Origin: Carya illinoinensis
Taxonomy: Eukaryota > Streptophyta > Magnoliopsida > Fagales > Juglandaceae
DNA: 64,000 nt
Assembly: GCF_018687715.1 (NCBI RefSeq)
Contig: NC_056756.1
Location: 36,304,480-36,368,479, forward strand
Direction of reading: 5' to 3'
A model generated the notes under the pieces. That model was not told the DNA's origin. It did no database searches and worked only from the letters and a program-made list of their open reading frames with translations. Below are positions 23,776-33,839 of this stretch, piece after piece. Both the position numbers and the translations under genes were made by a program. The first letter of the stretch is position 1. Each line of letters begins with the position of its first letter.

Positions 23776-24539
23776 TTATCCATGCCTATTATTGTCCCCG
23801 CACAAAAATTCTGGCCATTATTGCCGTAGCGAAATGAAAATCTAAACTTTGTCTTGAACACTTTTCACTATATTGAATCTTTACAAGGTATCGTAGCCAA
23901 TAAGATATTTTTTATACCTTAAGAGGGACCATTATGGTTCCTCCCACCAATTGGCCCCCCTTACTCCTTAAAGCCCAGGGCTTATCGAAGCCGACCGGCC
24001 AATATTAGCCCTAAAGGAGACACCAATGTGTGCATTAGTAATAAACCCCCAATCAAGAGGCCCGTTCAGGCATACGGTCATATCTGAAGGGCGACATAAC
24101 AAACTGAAATGGCTTCTCTTTAACCATCCATTACTTGATATTACACAATTCAAATAATAAATACTTCAGGCTTTATTTCAAAGAGTTTTGCTACAGGTAC
24201 CCGTCATTGGGTACCTTTGGAGGAATCTCTGATGTGGCAGTATACCACTCAGCCTTATCTTTAACTTATATATCAGTATACGACAACAACAGGTCTTTCA
24301 CTTCTTTTTTTATTTTATTTTTTTACTTCACTTTCTCACTCTCTCCCTCCTCTGCAAAATAAACATGATTAACCCAACTCACTGAAACCTTCTTCTTCCT
24401 CCATATTTGCATCAAAACTTTGATTTTTCTGAAACAAATGAACGCGAAAGTGCAAGATAATATGGGTCTTGAGATTTGTAATGAAAATATGGTTGAAGTT
24501 TCGGATAAAAATCATAGACACAGCAAAAAAGAAAGCACA

Positions 24540-24542
<3 letters not shown>

Positions 24543-24599
<57 letters not shown>
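24543..24599. repeat. (GA)n microsatellite
   Basis: An uninterrupted GA/AG run of about 57 bases. It generates spurious low-complexity open frames on both strands. Confidence 0.97.
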
Positions 24600-24601
<2 letters not shown>

Positions 24602-24765
24602 CTTTGAAGACTTCAGGAAAACTGTTCCATGGGTATACGAGATGGGTGCTGCGTTTCAGATGAGATGAATAAATAAATAAAAAATAGAAGAATGCTTTGA
24701 AGACTTGAGGAAAATTGTTCCGTGGGTATACGAGATGGGTGTTGCGTTTCATATGAGAAGAATTA
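24600..24765. repeat. Tandem duplication (about 90-95 bp) beside the GA run
   Basis: The block containing 'gctttgaagacttcaggaaaa' through 'tgctgcgtttcagatgaga' is repeated once at about 24692-24760 with a few substitutions. An A-rich spacer separates the copies. It is non-coding. Confidence 0.8.
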
Positions 24766-25620
24766 AAAAAAAAATAAAAAAAATTAGAAGAGGATGAGGT
24801 TTCAGATGCGAATGAGAGAAAGATGAGAGACAGTTTTTGTGGTTCTCTTCTATGCATCTTCTTCACACTCTTCAACTTAGGAAGATTTCAAATCAAAGGA
24901 GTTGTAGAAAACTGAAGGAATTGTGGATCAGCTGCATTTTAAATTTCAACTGGGATGTTTAATAATGAAACGGATCGTTTCATTATAACACGTGGCTGTA
25001 CGTGTACGCGGGGATTCCCCCATCTCGTGTGCAAGCAGAGTTTTTCTATTTCAAATAGAGGGTGCGGGAGTTGTAGAAGCTCTACCACTCTATCCTATGC
25101 TCTGTAAAGAGAAAATTCACAATCGAACTAAGTTGAGCTAACTTTTGATTCACAAATATACTATACAAGCGATCTAACCTAAGCGTTGAAGACGTTTAAT
25201 ATCCTTCAAACCTTCTGTAGTTCTTCTAGTCGAGGTTGGCTGCGGGGGCGATCAACAGGATGCAAAACATGCACGTGCTCATCATATATAACTCTTTCAA
25301 CTTTTTTTATTTTTTATTTTTGACTACGAGAAGAAAAATCTTTGTTGATGTTGTAATTTTGACCGAGTAAGGTGACTATTGACCAGTCCTCCGTTAGCTC
25401 TAGAAAGTAATTAATTTTCTATTAAAAAACAATGTATCTAGCTAGCATTCCTTTAAAGAACGCAAAGAAGTAAAACATGCAATTTTCTTACTAATAATCA
25501 AACTTTCTTTCAAAGAATTCAAAGTAGGAACTGACCAGATCTGGAGGGAGTTAGAAGAAACTTGAAAACATAATTTCTTTTATATAGCAAAATAAAAAAA
25601 TAAAAAATAAAAAAATAAAA

Positions 25621-25659
<39 letters not shown>

Positions 25660-25958
25660 CCTAAAAAATGTTATCTCGTAAAAATTCTTGATAAATTATT
25701 TTTAAAAATTTGCAGTTTTTTATTTTTTCAACTTTTATATAAAAATAAATTATTTTTAATTTATAATCTCTATTTTAAATTCGACAAGATAATATATAAG
25801 ACTAACTCGTTTTATCTATTAAATAAATTGGATAAATTACATAACAGAATTAAGGGCCGGGCCAAATTTAAAGTTTATTATAACACGTGATTAATCATTC
25901 CTAAAAAATTGCAGTAATCAACTTAATTTAAGACAAAATACAAGAAATAAAGTAGTGA

Positions 25959-26135
25959 ACAATGCTATACTACATACAGTCATATGTAAGTGTTGTGTAA
26001 TTTTTTTAAAAAAGATTGGAGTCTAATATTAAAAGAATTAATTTTTTATCATGTAAATCTTGTATTTACTTATTTTTTCTAAAGTAATTACGTGACGTTT
26101 ATGTATTCTACAACTGTAAATATTATTTTCTAAAT
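25959..26135. mobile_element. MITE-like repeat, related to the MITE in the MLP-B intron
   Basis: It begins 'gaacaatgctatactacatacagtc' and ends near 'acaactgtaaatattattttc'. This resembles both ends of the 174-bp MITE at 31267-31440 ('gagcaatgctacatacaatcg' ... 'gactgcaaatatcatttctc'). The precise edges and target duplication are not clear. Confidence 0.5.
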
Positions 26136-26239
26136 TAAGTAATAGCCAATAATCCCTAGCTATAATACAATATGATAAAGCTGAGAGTATTATTTATTAC
26201 ATAGAATGATCAGTACATGATACCGGAAGCATAAATATA

Positions 26240-26325
26240 CATTACAAGAAAAATAGATAATTTTAATTATTAATAATTTTTTCTTTGTTATTAATTGATT
26301 CGTAATTATCTATTTTTCTTGTAAT
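26240..26325. mobile_element. 86-bp foldback MITE (CATTACAAGAAAAAT ends)
   Basis: A near-perfect palindrome running from CATTACAAGAAAAATAGATA to the matching ...CTTGTAATG. The paralogous sequence near 33800 reads 'gaagcataaatgacaaaatc' without it, so it inserted after that duplication. The ends resemble a mutated CACTA terminus (CACTACAAGAAAA). The flanks ATA/GTA are compatible with a 3-bp duplication with one change. Confidence 0.75.
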
Positions 26326-26667
26326 GGTAACAAAATCATGTTAACAATATGACCAACGTACGCTGGTGCGTGCATGCATGGTCTTATTGAAATTCGATCT
26401 ATAATATTAATGATGTTTTTTTATGTAGAGGTCTTAGTGGCCGATAAGATTGGCATCCATCTCTTGGTAAGATATATCGAAACCTCTATCTTTCTCAAGA
26501 TAGCCGCCAGCAAGCCTAGACTGGCATGTGGAACTACGTCCCAAATTAAGCGCATTCCTAAGCCATCAGTCAAGACAACTCGTCATTAATCTAAGAAAGA
26601 AGGACACAGCCAAGTACATAGGATTTTCTATCGACTTCAATTCCTTTACCGATAAGTTCAAATCCTT

Positions 26668-26691
26668 TCTTCTTCTTCTTCTTCTTCTTCT

Positions 26692-26730
<39 letters not shown>
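26668..26730. repeat. (CTT)n and poly-T tract
   Basis: About nine CTT units are followed by an approximately 37-base T run. It is shared in position with a T run at 35689-35730 in the duplicate copy. It accounts for a phenylalanine/leucine-rich open frame that is not a gene. Confidence 0.95.
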
Positions 26731-27139
26731 CTTTCATTATTTTTTAAACTATTTAAAAAAATTTAAAAATAAAAAATATATATTCATTTAAAAATACTTA
26801 CTTAATCACTAAAAATAAAAAATAAAAAAAAAGTAAACTTTCGGTAGAGAATTAATTTCGATAGAAAGTAGTATTTTCCAAAAAAACATATATTGTCTAT
26901 ATATCTTGCTGGTTCTCTTTTCCTCTATTCTGTCTGGTTCAATTTCGTAACATGTGCCTAGCTCGATCCTTTCACTACATTCTCCCTAACGCGCCACTGC
27001 TGCCTATACTTAGACAGTTCAAATTATCTGCCATGCCCAGGTTTCGATTCTTCATTCTTTACTACAATACTCGACGCCTTAATTTCCTAGTTAACTCCTA
27101 ATTAGGCTTTAGCATTTGCCTTTTTGTTTATTTTATATT

Positions 27140-27485
27140 TGGAGCATGCTTAATTTGAATAATAAGATGAGATAAAAATTCTTTGAATAGTTGTAAAATA
27201 GTTTGAAAATAGTAGTAAAATGGTTTAAATTTAAGATTTTGAGATGAGTAGAGGGAAAAGTTCAATAAATATATTATAATGTTAAAATATTATTTAAAAA
27301 TAATTTTTTAATAATTTTTTTTTTTAAATTTGAAAAAATAGTAATGATTAGATACTACTAATGACAAGATAAAAAATTAAGTTGAATATTTAAAATTAAA
27401 AAATGTTTTGTGTTTAAGTTATAAGAAATTTTGAGGTAAAATAAAATATCTCAACTCATCTCAAATATTTCCAAACGAGCCCATA
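27140..27485. repeat. AT-rich interspersed repeat with inverted ends
   Basis: It starts 'ggagcatgcttaatttgaataataagatgaga', has a long A/T core, and ends 'tctcaactcatctcaaatatttccaaacgagccc'. The two ends are roughly complementary. It is the same general family as 455-630 and 29482-29705. It is likely a non-autonomous DNA element. Confidence 0.5.
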
Positions 27486-27843
27486 ACTACAATATTCAGA
27501 GACTATTCTCTTGGGTCCACATTGTTAGTATATAAGTTAAGAAATAATATTTACAGTTATAAAATGAGTAAGATCTGTACAATTATTTAAAAAAAGAAAG
27601 TAGGCAAATACAAAATTCACATAAAAATAAATAAATTTTAATGGCAAACTCTATTCTTTTACAAAAGGATCGAATGTGCACAACTTATGACTCATATATT
27701 TAGCATTAGGGATGTTTCACGGAGATTGAACACTCCTGTAGGTCTAGAAAATTCAGAAGCAATGTATCTTTAACCTAATAGTCAAACTTTATTTTCTTAC
27801 TAATAGTCAAACTTTCTCTCATAGAATTCAAAGTTCGATCTGA

Positions 27844-27971
27844 CACTACAAGAAAAATGGTCTTTTACGACTAATTTATAGCGGCGAAAAGACTATTAGC
27901 AACCAATTTTGGTTGCTAATAGTCTTTTCGCCGCTATAAATTGGTCGCAAAAGACTATTTTTCTTGTAGTG
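27844..27971. mobile_element. 128-bp foldback CACTA-type MITE with TGA target duplication
   Basis: The two halves are almost perfect reverse complements. The left begins CACTACAAGAAAAATGGTC and the right ends in the matching ...TTTTTCTTGTAGTG. The centre is 'gcaaccaattttggttgc'. The flanking TGA at 27841-27843 and 27972-27974 is a perfect 3-bp target duplication, as made by CACTA transposases. It has no coding capacity and would be mobilised in trans. Transcribed, it would form a ~60-bp hairpin that includes 'gcggcgaaaagac'. Confidence 0.93.
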
Positions 27972-28719
27972 TGACCAGGTCTAGAGGGGGCTAGCAGTTA
28001 CTTGAAAACATAATTTGTTTTATAATAGCTAGCCCAGCGCTGAAAAAATCCTAAAAAATGCTGCATCTCCAAGAAATTCTTTCGTAAGGGAATATTTAAT
28101 TACATGCCATGAAGATTTTCACAACTGCTCCTTTAAATAGGGGTATTTTCTCTTATCCTTCTAACAATGATATATTATTTAATGATCTTCTTAGTTCTCA
28201 CGATATGTTTTTGGCAAGATTTCCTGTGACACATTGTTTGAACGCTGTGGCTAGTCCTACGCTCAAACCTCATTTTCTTGGGTCCAAAACATTTTTTTCA
28301 ACGCTAAATATATACTTTCTAATATCTTTTCAAAAACAATTTATCATATATATATATAGGAAAATTCTATAATAAACTATATTATCATCTAATGTACTTT
28401 CATCCCCCTATATATATATGACACATTTATCATTATTAAATAATTATTGATTATATGATTATTTATCATTTAACGATAATAAATATGCACGCCACATTTT
28501 ATATAATGAGATAAAAATAGGATGAGAGTGCGGTGTATATAATGATCGTCCAAATAGAGCTCTTGCACCTAGTATTTTCAGAGTCATTGTAGATAACTTT
28601 CATGAGCTTCTATGGAATTCCTTCCACCAATGTAAGACATCATGTTCAACGGATTTAGCCTACACAATACTGTTGGCCTATATGAAAATAATATACAATA
28701 TATATAGTAAACTCTAATT

Positions 28720-29345
28720 AGCATGTTGTGTTGGATCAGATCAATAGGTTCAAGAGCTAAATATATAAGGTCTAGATCAAATATATGACACAACTCTTAA
28801 TCCCTACACGAATATGATATGAAATTAGTGTGTTTGATTTTTATATAAATGGATTTAGATTAAAACGAGTTGACCAATCAAGACACGATTAATAAAAAGG
28901 TTAATAATGGATTAGGCTGCTTAAATTGAAATCAACCCGTAATAACCGGTTGAAATTTTTTTCAAAATTATAATTTTATTATTGGTAGGTTGTATATTAT
29001 ATTAGTACTTCTCAATATATTTATGTTTTTATTCTTGTGATTGTAAATCTAGTATACTTATGCCTATATTTTTTATTGTTGGGTTTGTAATATTAGTTTT
29101 ATTATATTTTAAAATTTAAAAAATATTGATAATTTTTTAGTAGGTAGTCCTATTGTTTTTTCTTAAAATATTGTATCTACTTGTCTTAATGGGTCAACAT
29201 GCATGTTTTGATCATAACTTGTTACTATCAAACTCAAACTCGCTAATTTAGTGTCATGTTATGTCACATATTACCCCCTAATTTATAGCCTGCAGCCTTT
29301 TTATAATTATGTTAAACAAAAAATAATAATTTTACCATCAATAAT
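28720..29345. repeat. Direct repeat left of MLP-B
   Basis: An approximately 630-bp AT-rich block ('ttgtgttggatcagatcaat' to 'ccatcaataataggtcactcca') that recurs in the same orientation at 32205-32845, on the other side of MLP-B. It contains 'cccgtaataacc'-type motifs of a common plant interspersed repeat. No open frame of interest is present. Confidence 0.82.
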
Positions 29346-29481
29346 AGGTCACTCCACGAATAATTAAAAACAATATTAATTATTAAAGATAGGTAGAAGT
29401 CATGGATTCTTTTATATCGACTGAATTGTATTTTAGCTGGTATATTAATCTTCTTTTGTAATAATAAAGATGGAAGACTTA

Positions 29482-29705
29482 GGTCTCATTTGATTACACA
29501 GTTTAGATTATGAGATGAGATGAGATGTTTTGTTAAAAATTGAATAAAATATTGTTATAATATAATTTTTTAATATTTTTTTTGTTTTGAAATTTGAAAA
29601 AGTTGAATTATTTATTATATTTTATATGAAAATTTATGAAAGTTGTAATGATAATTATATGATATGAGATGAAATAGTTTGGGTTTGGATATCCAAACTT
29701 TCTAA
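29482..29705. repeat. AT-rich MITE-like repeat ('gagatgagatgagat')
   Basis: It starts 'ggtctcatttgattacacag...gagatgagatgagatg' and ends 'gatatgagatgaaatagtttgggtttggatatccaaac'. An A/T core lies between. The partner locus near 41955 has only the last part ('gtttgggtatccaaactttc'), so the element appears to be absent or deleted there. Confidence 0.5.
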
Positions 29706-30596
29706 TTTCACGGAAGAGTGATCTAGATCTCTTTGTAAAAATTAGAAAGAAATCTTGAATCTAATCGTTTGGTGCCTTCGTTCTGCAAAAATATATAAAG
29801 TGCTAGACATATGGGAAATTTATATCTAAATTAATATATTAAACGCCCAAAAAGGATAATATTATATAACATGCTTTTATATATACATTGTGTTTTTTTA
29901 ATAAATTTTTTAATTAATTAATTTACTTTTTTCTCTACGTTAATAGGTTAGAAGAGTGTAACTGATTATTTTGCCACTGATTCAAGGCTTTTTCTTGTAA
30001 CTTAATGTTGCCGGAGAAAACCATTTTTTCGTGCAGTGAACCCTAGAGGGATGGAGTGCTAGCCTCGTTTTCAGTAAAGATTAGGATGCTCTCTTGAATT
30101 CTCAATCATCTTTGGACAGTGTACCTTCTCAACCAGACCTTAGATCTAGACTGTAGTACTGTACTCAGATTCTTAAGAGCTTAGAGGCCAGGCGAGGTTT
30201 ATCTTTCTCTCGATCGAGTAAGAAAATTTGAGCTCAATGGAGGCAGGAAGTAGATCTATAAATTAATTTTAATATATAGTCCAAACAAGTATAATATAAG
30301 CTAGTACGTACGATATCAACAAAATGATAGATCGGAAGCATAAGCAAGTTTCGTTTGCCGGCTTATTATGAGCATTAATTGAGAGAGATCGATGGATCAG
30401 ATACCATATGGGTACATGTAATAGATCGCTCCACCATAAAAGACACGAGGTACCTGCTCAAACTAAAAAAACGAACAATACATTATGAAGGAAAGGGTAC
30501 CTTTTTACGTACTTTCTTTTTCAGAAAATAAAGGTACTTATTTATATATATATATATATGCTATATGCATGTGATCATGCATGTTTTTGTTCACAT

Positions 30597-31753
30597 CTAC
30601 TCCTGGCTGATCTTCATAAGAGTATCATCTATCTCTCTGGTAAACACAGCTGCAAACTGAAGCAATTCTTTTGGATCTGGAATATCCGAGTTAAGTTTCT
30701 CATATTCATAAGTCCAAAGGACCAAGCATCCCTCTTTCTTTGGAATGGCCTGAAAAATGAACTTGAAACTTTTGTATGACTCTACGAGTAATCCTCCTAT
30801 CACGTTGAAAGTAACCGATAGTTTGTCGTCATCAATGCTCTCAAATAAAGCTTTGAAAATTACAGTGTTCCCCCCTACAAAAAAAAAAAAAAAAAAAAAA
30901 AAAAGGAATCGATGAAATATATGTATATATATACATACATACAAATATATATGAAACCATAAAAGCTGCAATGATACCCTAAACTATATATCAATTTTCA
31001 GAATCACTTGGCAAGCAACCCCAAACAAATGCAATATATTCCATTTTCCCTTTGTCGAAATTACCACTAACAATTTTTAAAAAGACATTATGATCATTGT
31101 AAATTTAAAATTTATATTAAAGTTTTCATAGGGCGTATATATATTAAAAGTTTTTAGTGCGTATGGTTTGTGGTGTGATCATTGAAATTGATAATTTAGT
31201 GAGATGATTGCAAATAAAAAATTACAAAATGCGGGCTAACAAGACGCGAGACATATATACGTATATGAGCAATGCTACATACAATCGTGAAATTGCAAAT
31301 GCCGCGCAATTACTTTGAAAAAAAGTGGGGTCCACGATTAAAAAGTTAGTTTTTTTTTTCATGTGGGTCCCATATTAATTCATTTTTTTCAAAGCGACTG
31401 CACGCTACTTGCACAACCAAGACTGCAAATATCATTTCTCATACGTATATATATATATATACACAACAGGACCAATATTTAAGCATAACGTTATGACACG
31501 TGAGAGAGTTTATATCAATACAATATGTGATCATCAACAGCAAGCTTTTGTTGCCCTTACCTAATACGAGATGCCAGTTCACGACAGCACCCACTTCTTC
31601 CCATTTACCTTCTACTAATTCAACCTTGGGTATACAGGTAGGGCAAAGTTTTGGTATCTCGTACAATCGTTTCCCGTTTGCCTCAAAAAAATCACGAGCT
31701 GGTGACTTGACCTCTATTTCAATACTTAACTTACCAGACAGAGAAGAAGACAT
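30597..31753 (-). CDS. MLP-B: intact Bet v 1 / major-latex-protein-like gene
   Basis: Two exons are present: exon 1 at 31561-31753 and exon 2 at 30597-30874. Together they give 471 bases, 156 residues plus stop, the normal length for MLP/kirola proteins. The intron (30875-31560) has a GTAAGG donor and a TTTTGTAG acceptor behind a long T tract, and splits a Gly codon (phase 1). The start ATG is in a MSSSLSGKLSIEIEVKS context. Family motifs include LYEIPKLCPTCIPKV, LVEGKWEEVGAVVNW, DDKLSVTFNVIGG, LVESYKSFKF, WTYEYEKL and the C-terminal helix REIDDTLMKISQE. Bet v 1-fold proteins bind small hydrophobic ligands in a cytosolic cavity, and many MLPs respond to stress or pathogens. The ligand cannot be told from sequence. 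It is the only undamaged member of the cluster here. Confidence 0.93.
31267..31440. mobile_element. 174-bp hAT-like MITE in MLP-B intron
   Basis: It starts GAGCAATGCTACATACA and ends ...CAAATATCATTTCTC, with imperfect inverted ends. It is flanked by the same 10 bases, ATACGTATAT, at 31257-31266 and 31441-31450. The homologous intron of MLP-A (near 6855) has a single ATACGTATAT without the insert, an empty site. An 8-bp duplication inside the 10 would fit hAT. It is non-coding. Confidence 0.88.
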
Positions 31754-31857
31754 TCTTCCTTCCAATTATAAAGAGTTTTCAGTACTTAGTACTAGGAAGT
31801 AGAAGCAAATTAGTACTACGTACGAAAGACTGTGTCCTGGCCACTAAAGCTCTTCGG

Positions 31858-31867
31858 CTTTTATAGG
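31858..31867 (-). promoter_or_regulatory. TATA box of MLP-B
   Basis: The minus-strand motif CCTATAAAAG lies 105 bp upstream of the MLP-B ATG. The same block (CCTATAAAAGCCGAAGAG) is conserved upstream of MLP-C at 54755-54764, while the surroundings diverge. This predicts a transcription start near 31830 and a short 5' leader. Confidence 0.82.
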
Positions 31868-32060
31868 AAAAAATGGCCGGCCAACTTCTTCTCAGTGGTC
31901 TTCCACGTTAATTCATTTTTCTTTGGCTGACATCAAAATACATATCAAGTCTTCATGAACGATTGTCAAAATCGGGTGCCATGTGCTCGTGTGCGTACTG
32001 TACGCTAATAAAGTCACAGTCGTGCCTTTGAAACAACTAGCTAGCTAGCCGATCGCCTCC

Positions 32061-32195
32061 ATCTTTGACTGTTATTTTTTATAATTAAACTTGAACAATC
32101 AAGGCAAGTGCGTCGATCTTTGACTAATATTTTTTATAATTAAGCTTGAACAATCAAGGCAAGTGCGTCGATCTTTGACTGTTATTTTGATAATT
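32061..32195 (-). promoter_or_regulatory. 55-bp tandem repeat with triplicated W-box in MLP-B promoter
   Basis: Two full 55-bp units start at 32061 and 32116, and a partial third starts at 32171. Each begins 'atctttgact', which contains TTTGACT, a W-box core (TTGAC[C/T]) bound by WRKY factors in plants. The repeat lies about 190-330 bp upstream of the TATA box. MLP-C upstream has a single related block (near 54888) reading TTTGACA. Confidence 0.75.
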
Positions 32196-32204
32196 AACAT
32201 ATAT

Positions 32205-32845
32205 GTTGTGTTGGATATATCAGATCAATCGGTTCAAAAGCTAAATATAGGAGTAGTGGCAATATATATGTGACATAATTCGTTAACACAACACGAATAT
32301 AATATGACATTGGCGGGTTTGAATTTGATAATAAATGAGTTCGGATTAATAAACGGGTAAATAATGGATCAGTCTGCTTAAACTGAAGTCAACCCGCAAT
32401 AATTTGTTCAAATTTTATTTTAAAATTAAAATTCTATTATTGTTGGGTTGTAATATATAATTGGTATTTTTCAATATACTTACATTTTTATTAGTATGAT
32501 TGTAAATCTAGCATACCTATGCTTATATTTTTTTATTGTTGGGTTTGTAATATTAGTTTTATTATATGTTAAAATTTAAAAAATATTGATATTTTTTAGT
32601 AGGTAGTCTTATTGCTTTTTCTTAAAATATTGGAGCTAATTGTCTTAATGAGTTAACCCATTTTGATCATAACCCGTTAACATCAAACTCAAACTTGCTA
32701 ATTTAGTATCGTGTTCGTGTTGGCCAGATACACAAGTCATGTCATATATTGACACTCCAAATTTATGGTTTGAGGGCTTTTTATAATTAATTTAAACAAA
32801 AATGAATAATTCTACCATCAATAATACCTCACTCCATGAATAACA
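32205..32845. repeat. Direct repeat right of MLP-B
   Basis: The partner of 28720-29345 in the same orientation; it includes 'tgtgttggatatatcagatcaat' and ends 'ccatcaataatacctcactcca'. Recombination between the two copies would delete the MLP-B gene as one ~3.5 kb unit. It is non-coding. Confidence 0.82.
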
Positions 32846-32875
32846 TAGGCACATTTGGTGGGAATATTTGGTCAT

Positions 32876-33360
32876 TGTAAGAATGAGTAAAACTGGCATG
32901 CATGTATGCATGGCTCATATTTCATTTATATAGAATTTACAAGATACCAAAACAGAGGTTTACAGTTGTACAAGAAATAAAGATGGAAACTATATAGCTG
33001 TGAAAGAATCCTATGTCAATGCTATTTACAGTAATAAGAAAGAAATTAGCAGCTGTTACAGGAGAGATCTGAGGAGAAAATCATGGAGTTATGGGAGTTA
33101 AGGCTAATATTTGTCTTCATTCCCCCTCAAGCTCAAGGAGGAATTGGTCTTATGCAGAGCTTGCAACGGTTTGGTAGGAACTTGGGACCACATAAGGACT
33201 TTGTGAAAATGTTGTTAACCTAGTCCTCACCCGTGACATGTGCAAGTTTGATCAGGCCACGAGCTACTTGTTCACGGACAGAGTGAACATCAATGTTGAT
33301 GTGCTTGGCCCGATGGTGAAAGACGGGATTCTTTGCAATATTAATAGTACTCTTATTAGC
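32876..33360 (-). mobile_element. Copia-4 fragment: RNase H end, polypurine tract and 3' LTR
   Basis: On the minus strand, 33125-33360 encodes the last part of a copia pol: NKSTINIAKNPVFHHRAKHI, then the usual HVTGED-like terminus with stops. It is followed by the polypurine tract TTGAGGGGGAA and an LTR (32876-33119, 244 bp) that starts TGAAGACAAATA and ends CTTACA. The internal part is cut off at about 33361, where the direct-duplication block starts. No coding function remains. Confidence 0.85.
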
Positions 33361-33820
33361 AGGAACTTGAAAACATAACCTGTTTTATATAGCCCAGCCA
33401 GCTAAAATAAAAAAAAGGCCTAAAAAAATGCTGCATCTCGTAAAAATTCTCGATAAATTATTTTTAAAAATAGAATATATGTCTGCACTTTCTTCTTTTT
33501 TTATTTTTTTTTATTTTTAATTTTTGTATAAAAATAAATTATTTTTAATTTATAATCTTCATTTTAAATTCCATGAAGTAGTACGTAAGACTGACACGTA
33601 TTGTCCATTAAATAAAGTGGATAAAATAAATGACAAAATTAATAAAGGGCCGGGCCAAATTTAAAGTTTATTATAAGACTTGCACATTTTAAAACTGTAT
33701 ATATTATTTTTCTAAAGTAATAGCCAATTAATAACCCTATCTATAAGACATGATAAAGCTGATAGCATTATTTTATTACATAGAATGTTACCAGAAGCAT
33801 AAATGACAAAATCATTAACA
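33361..33820. repeat. Direct-duplication copy 2, left part
   Basis: It matches 25550-26230 in the same orientation, beginning 'aacttgaaaacataacctg' and ending at 'gaagcataaat'. Its right half is also the reverse complement of the adjacent arm at 33840-34100, so 33640-33960 can fold back on itself. Confidence 0.82.
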
Positions 33821-33839
33821 TCACTAATAATATATGAAG

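Larger units (their letters stand above)
23776..25960. repeat. Inverted-duplication arm 1
   Basis: Segments of this arm occur as reverse complement at 33840-35000. Examples are 23780-23960 versus 34690-35000 (the 'accataatggtccct' block), 23970-24130 versus 34530-34680, 25215-25270 versus 34370-34430, and 25320-25900 versus 33650-34330. Arm 1 has about 1 kb of additional DNA (24140-25210), including the (GA)n block and its tandem duplication. No coding sequence is recognised. Confidence 0.8.
25490..26770. repeat. Direct-duplication copy 1 (partner 33360-33820 and 35490-35760)
   Basis: The left part (25550-26230) matches 33360-33800 in the same orientation, including the 'agggccgggccaaatttaaagt' block. 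The right part (26460-26690) matches 35490-35690, including 'atagccgccagc' and the following poly-T run. The second copy is interrupted by the inverted arm at 33840-35000. The (AG)n run at 25627-25659 is specific to copy 1. Confidence 0.8.
28415..30290. repeat. Duplicated 3' flank of MLP-B (partner 41545-42714 and 53383-53600)
   Basis: Non-coding DNA is shared with the MLP-C unit. Clear blocks are 28415-28790 with 41545-41900, 29690-30180 with 41960-42700, and 30190-30420 with 53383-53610. In the MLP-C unit the last two blocks are separated by a CACTA element. The internal part 28720-29345 is also repeated at 32205-32845. It holds no recognisable gene. Confidence 0.85.

Noticed and set aside
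24369..24875. 168-residue minus-strand open frame with a long Ser/Leu run, and overlapping plus-strand Arg/Glu frames
   Set aside because: The repeats come from the (GA)n microsatellite and its duplicated flank. No domain or splice structure supports a gene.
26528..26791. 87-residue Leu/Phe-rich open frame
   Set aside because: It is produced by the (CTT)n and poly-T tract, and the duplicate locus at 35490-35730 does not keep the frame.
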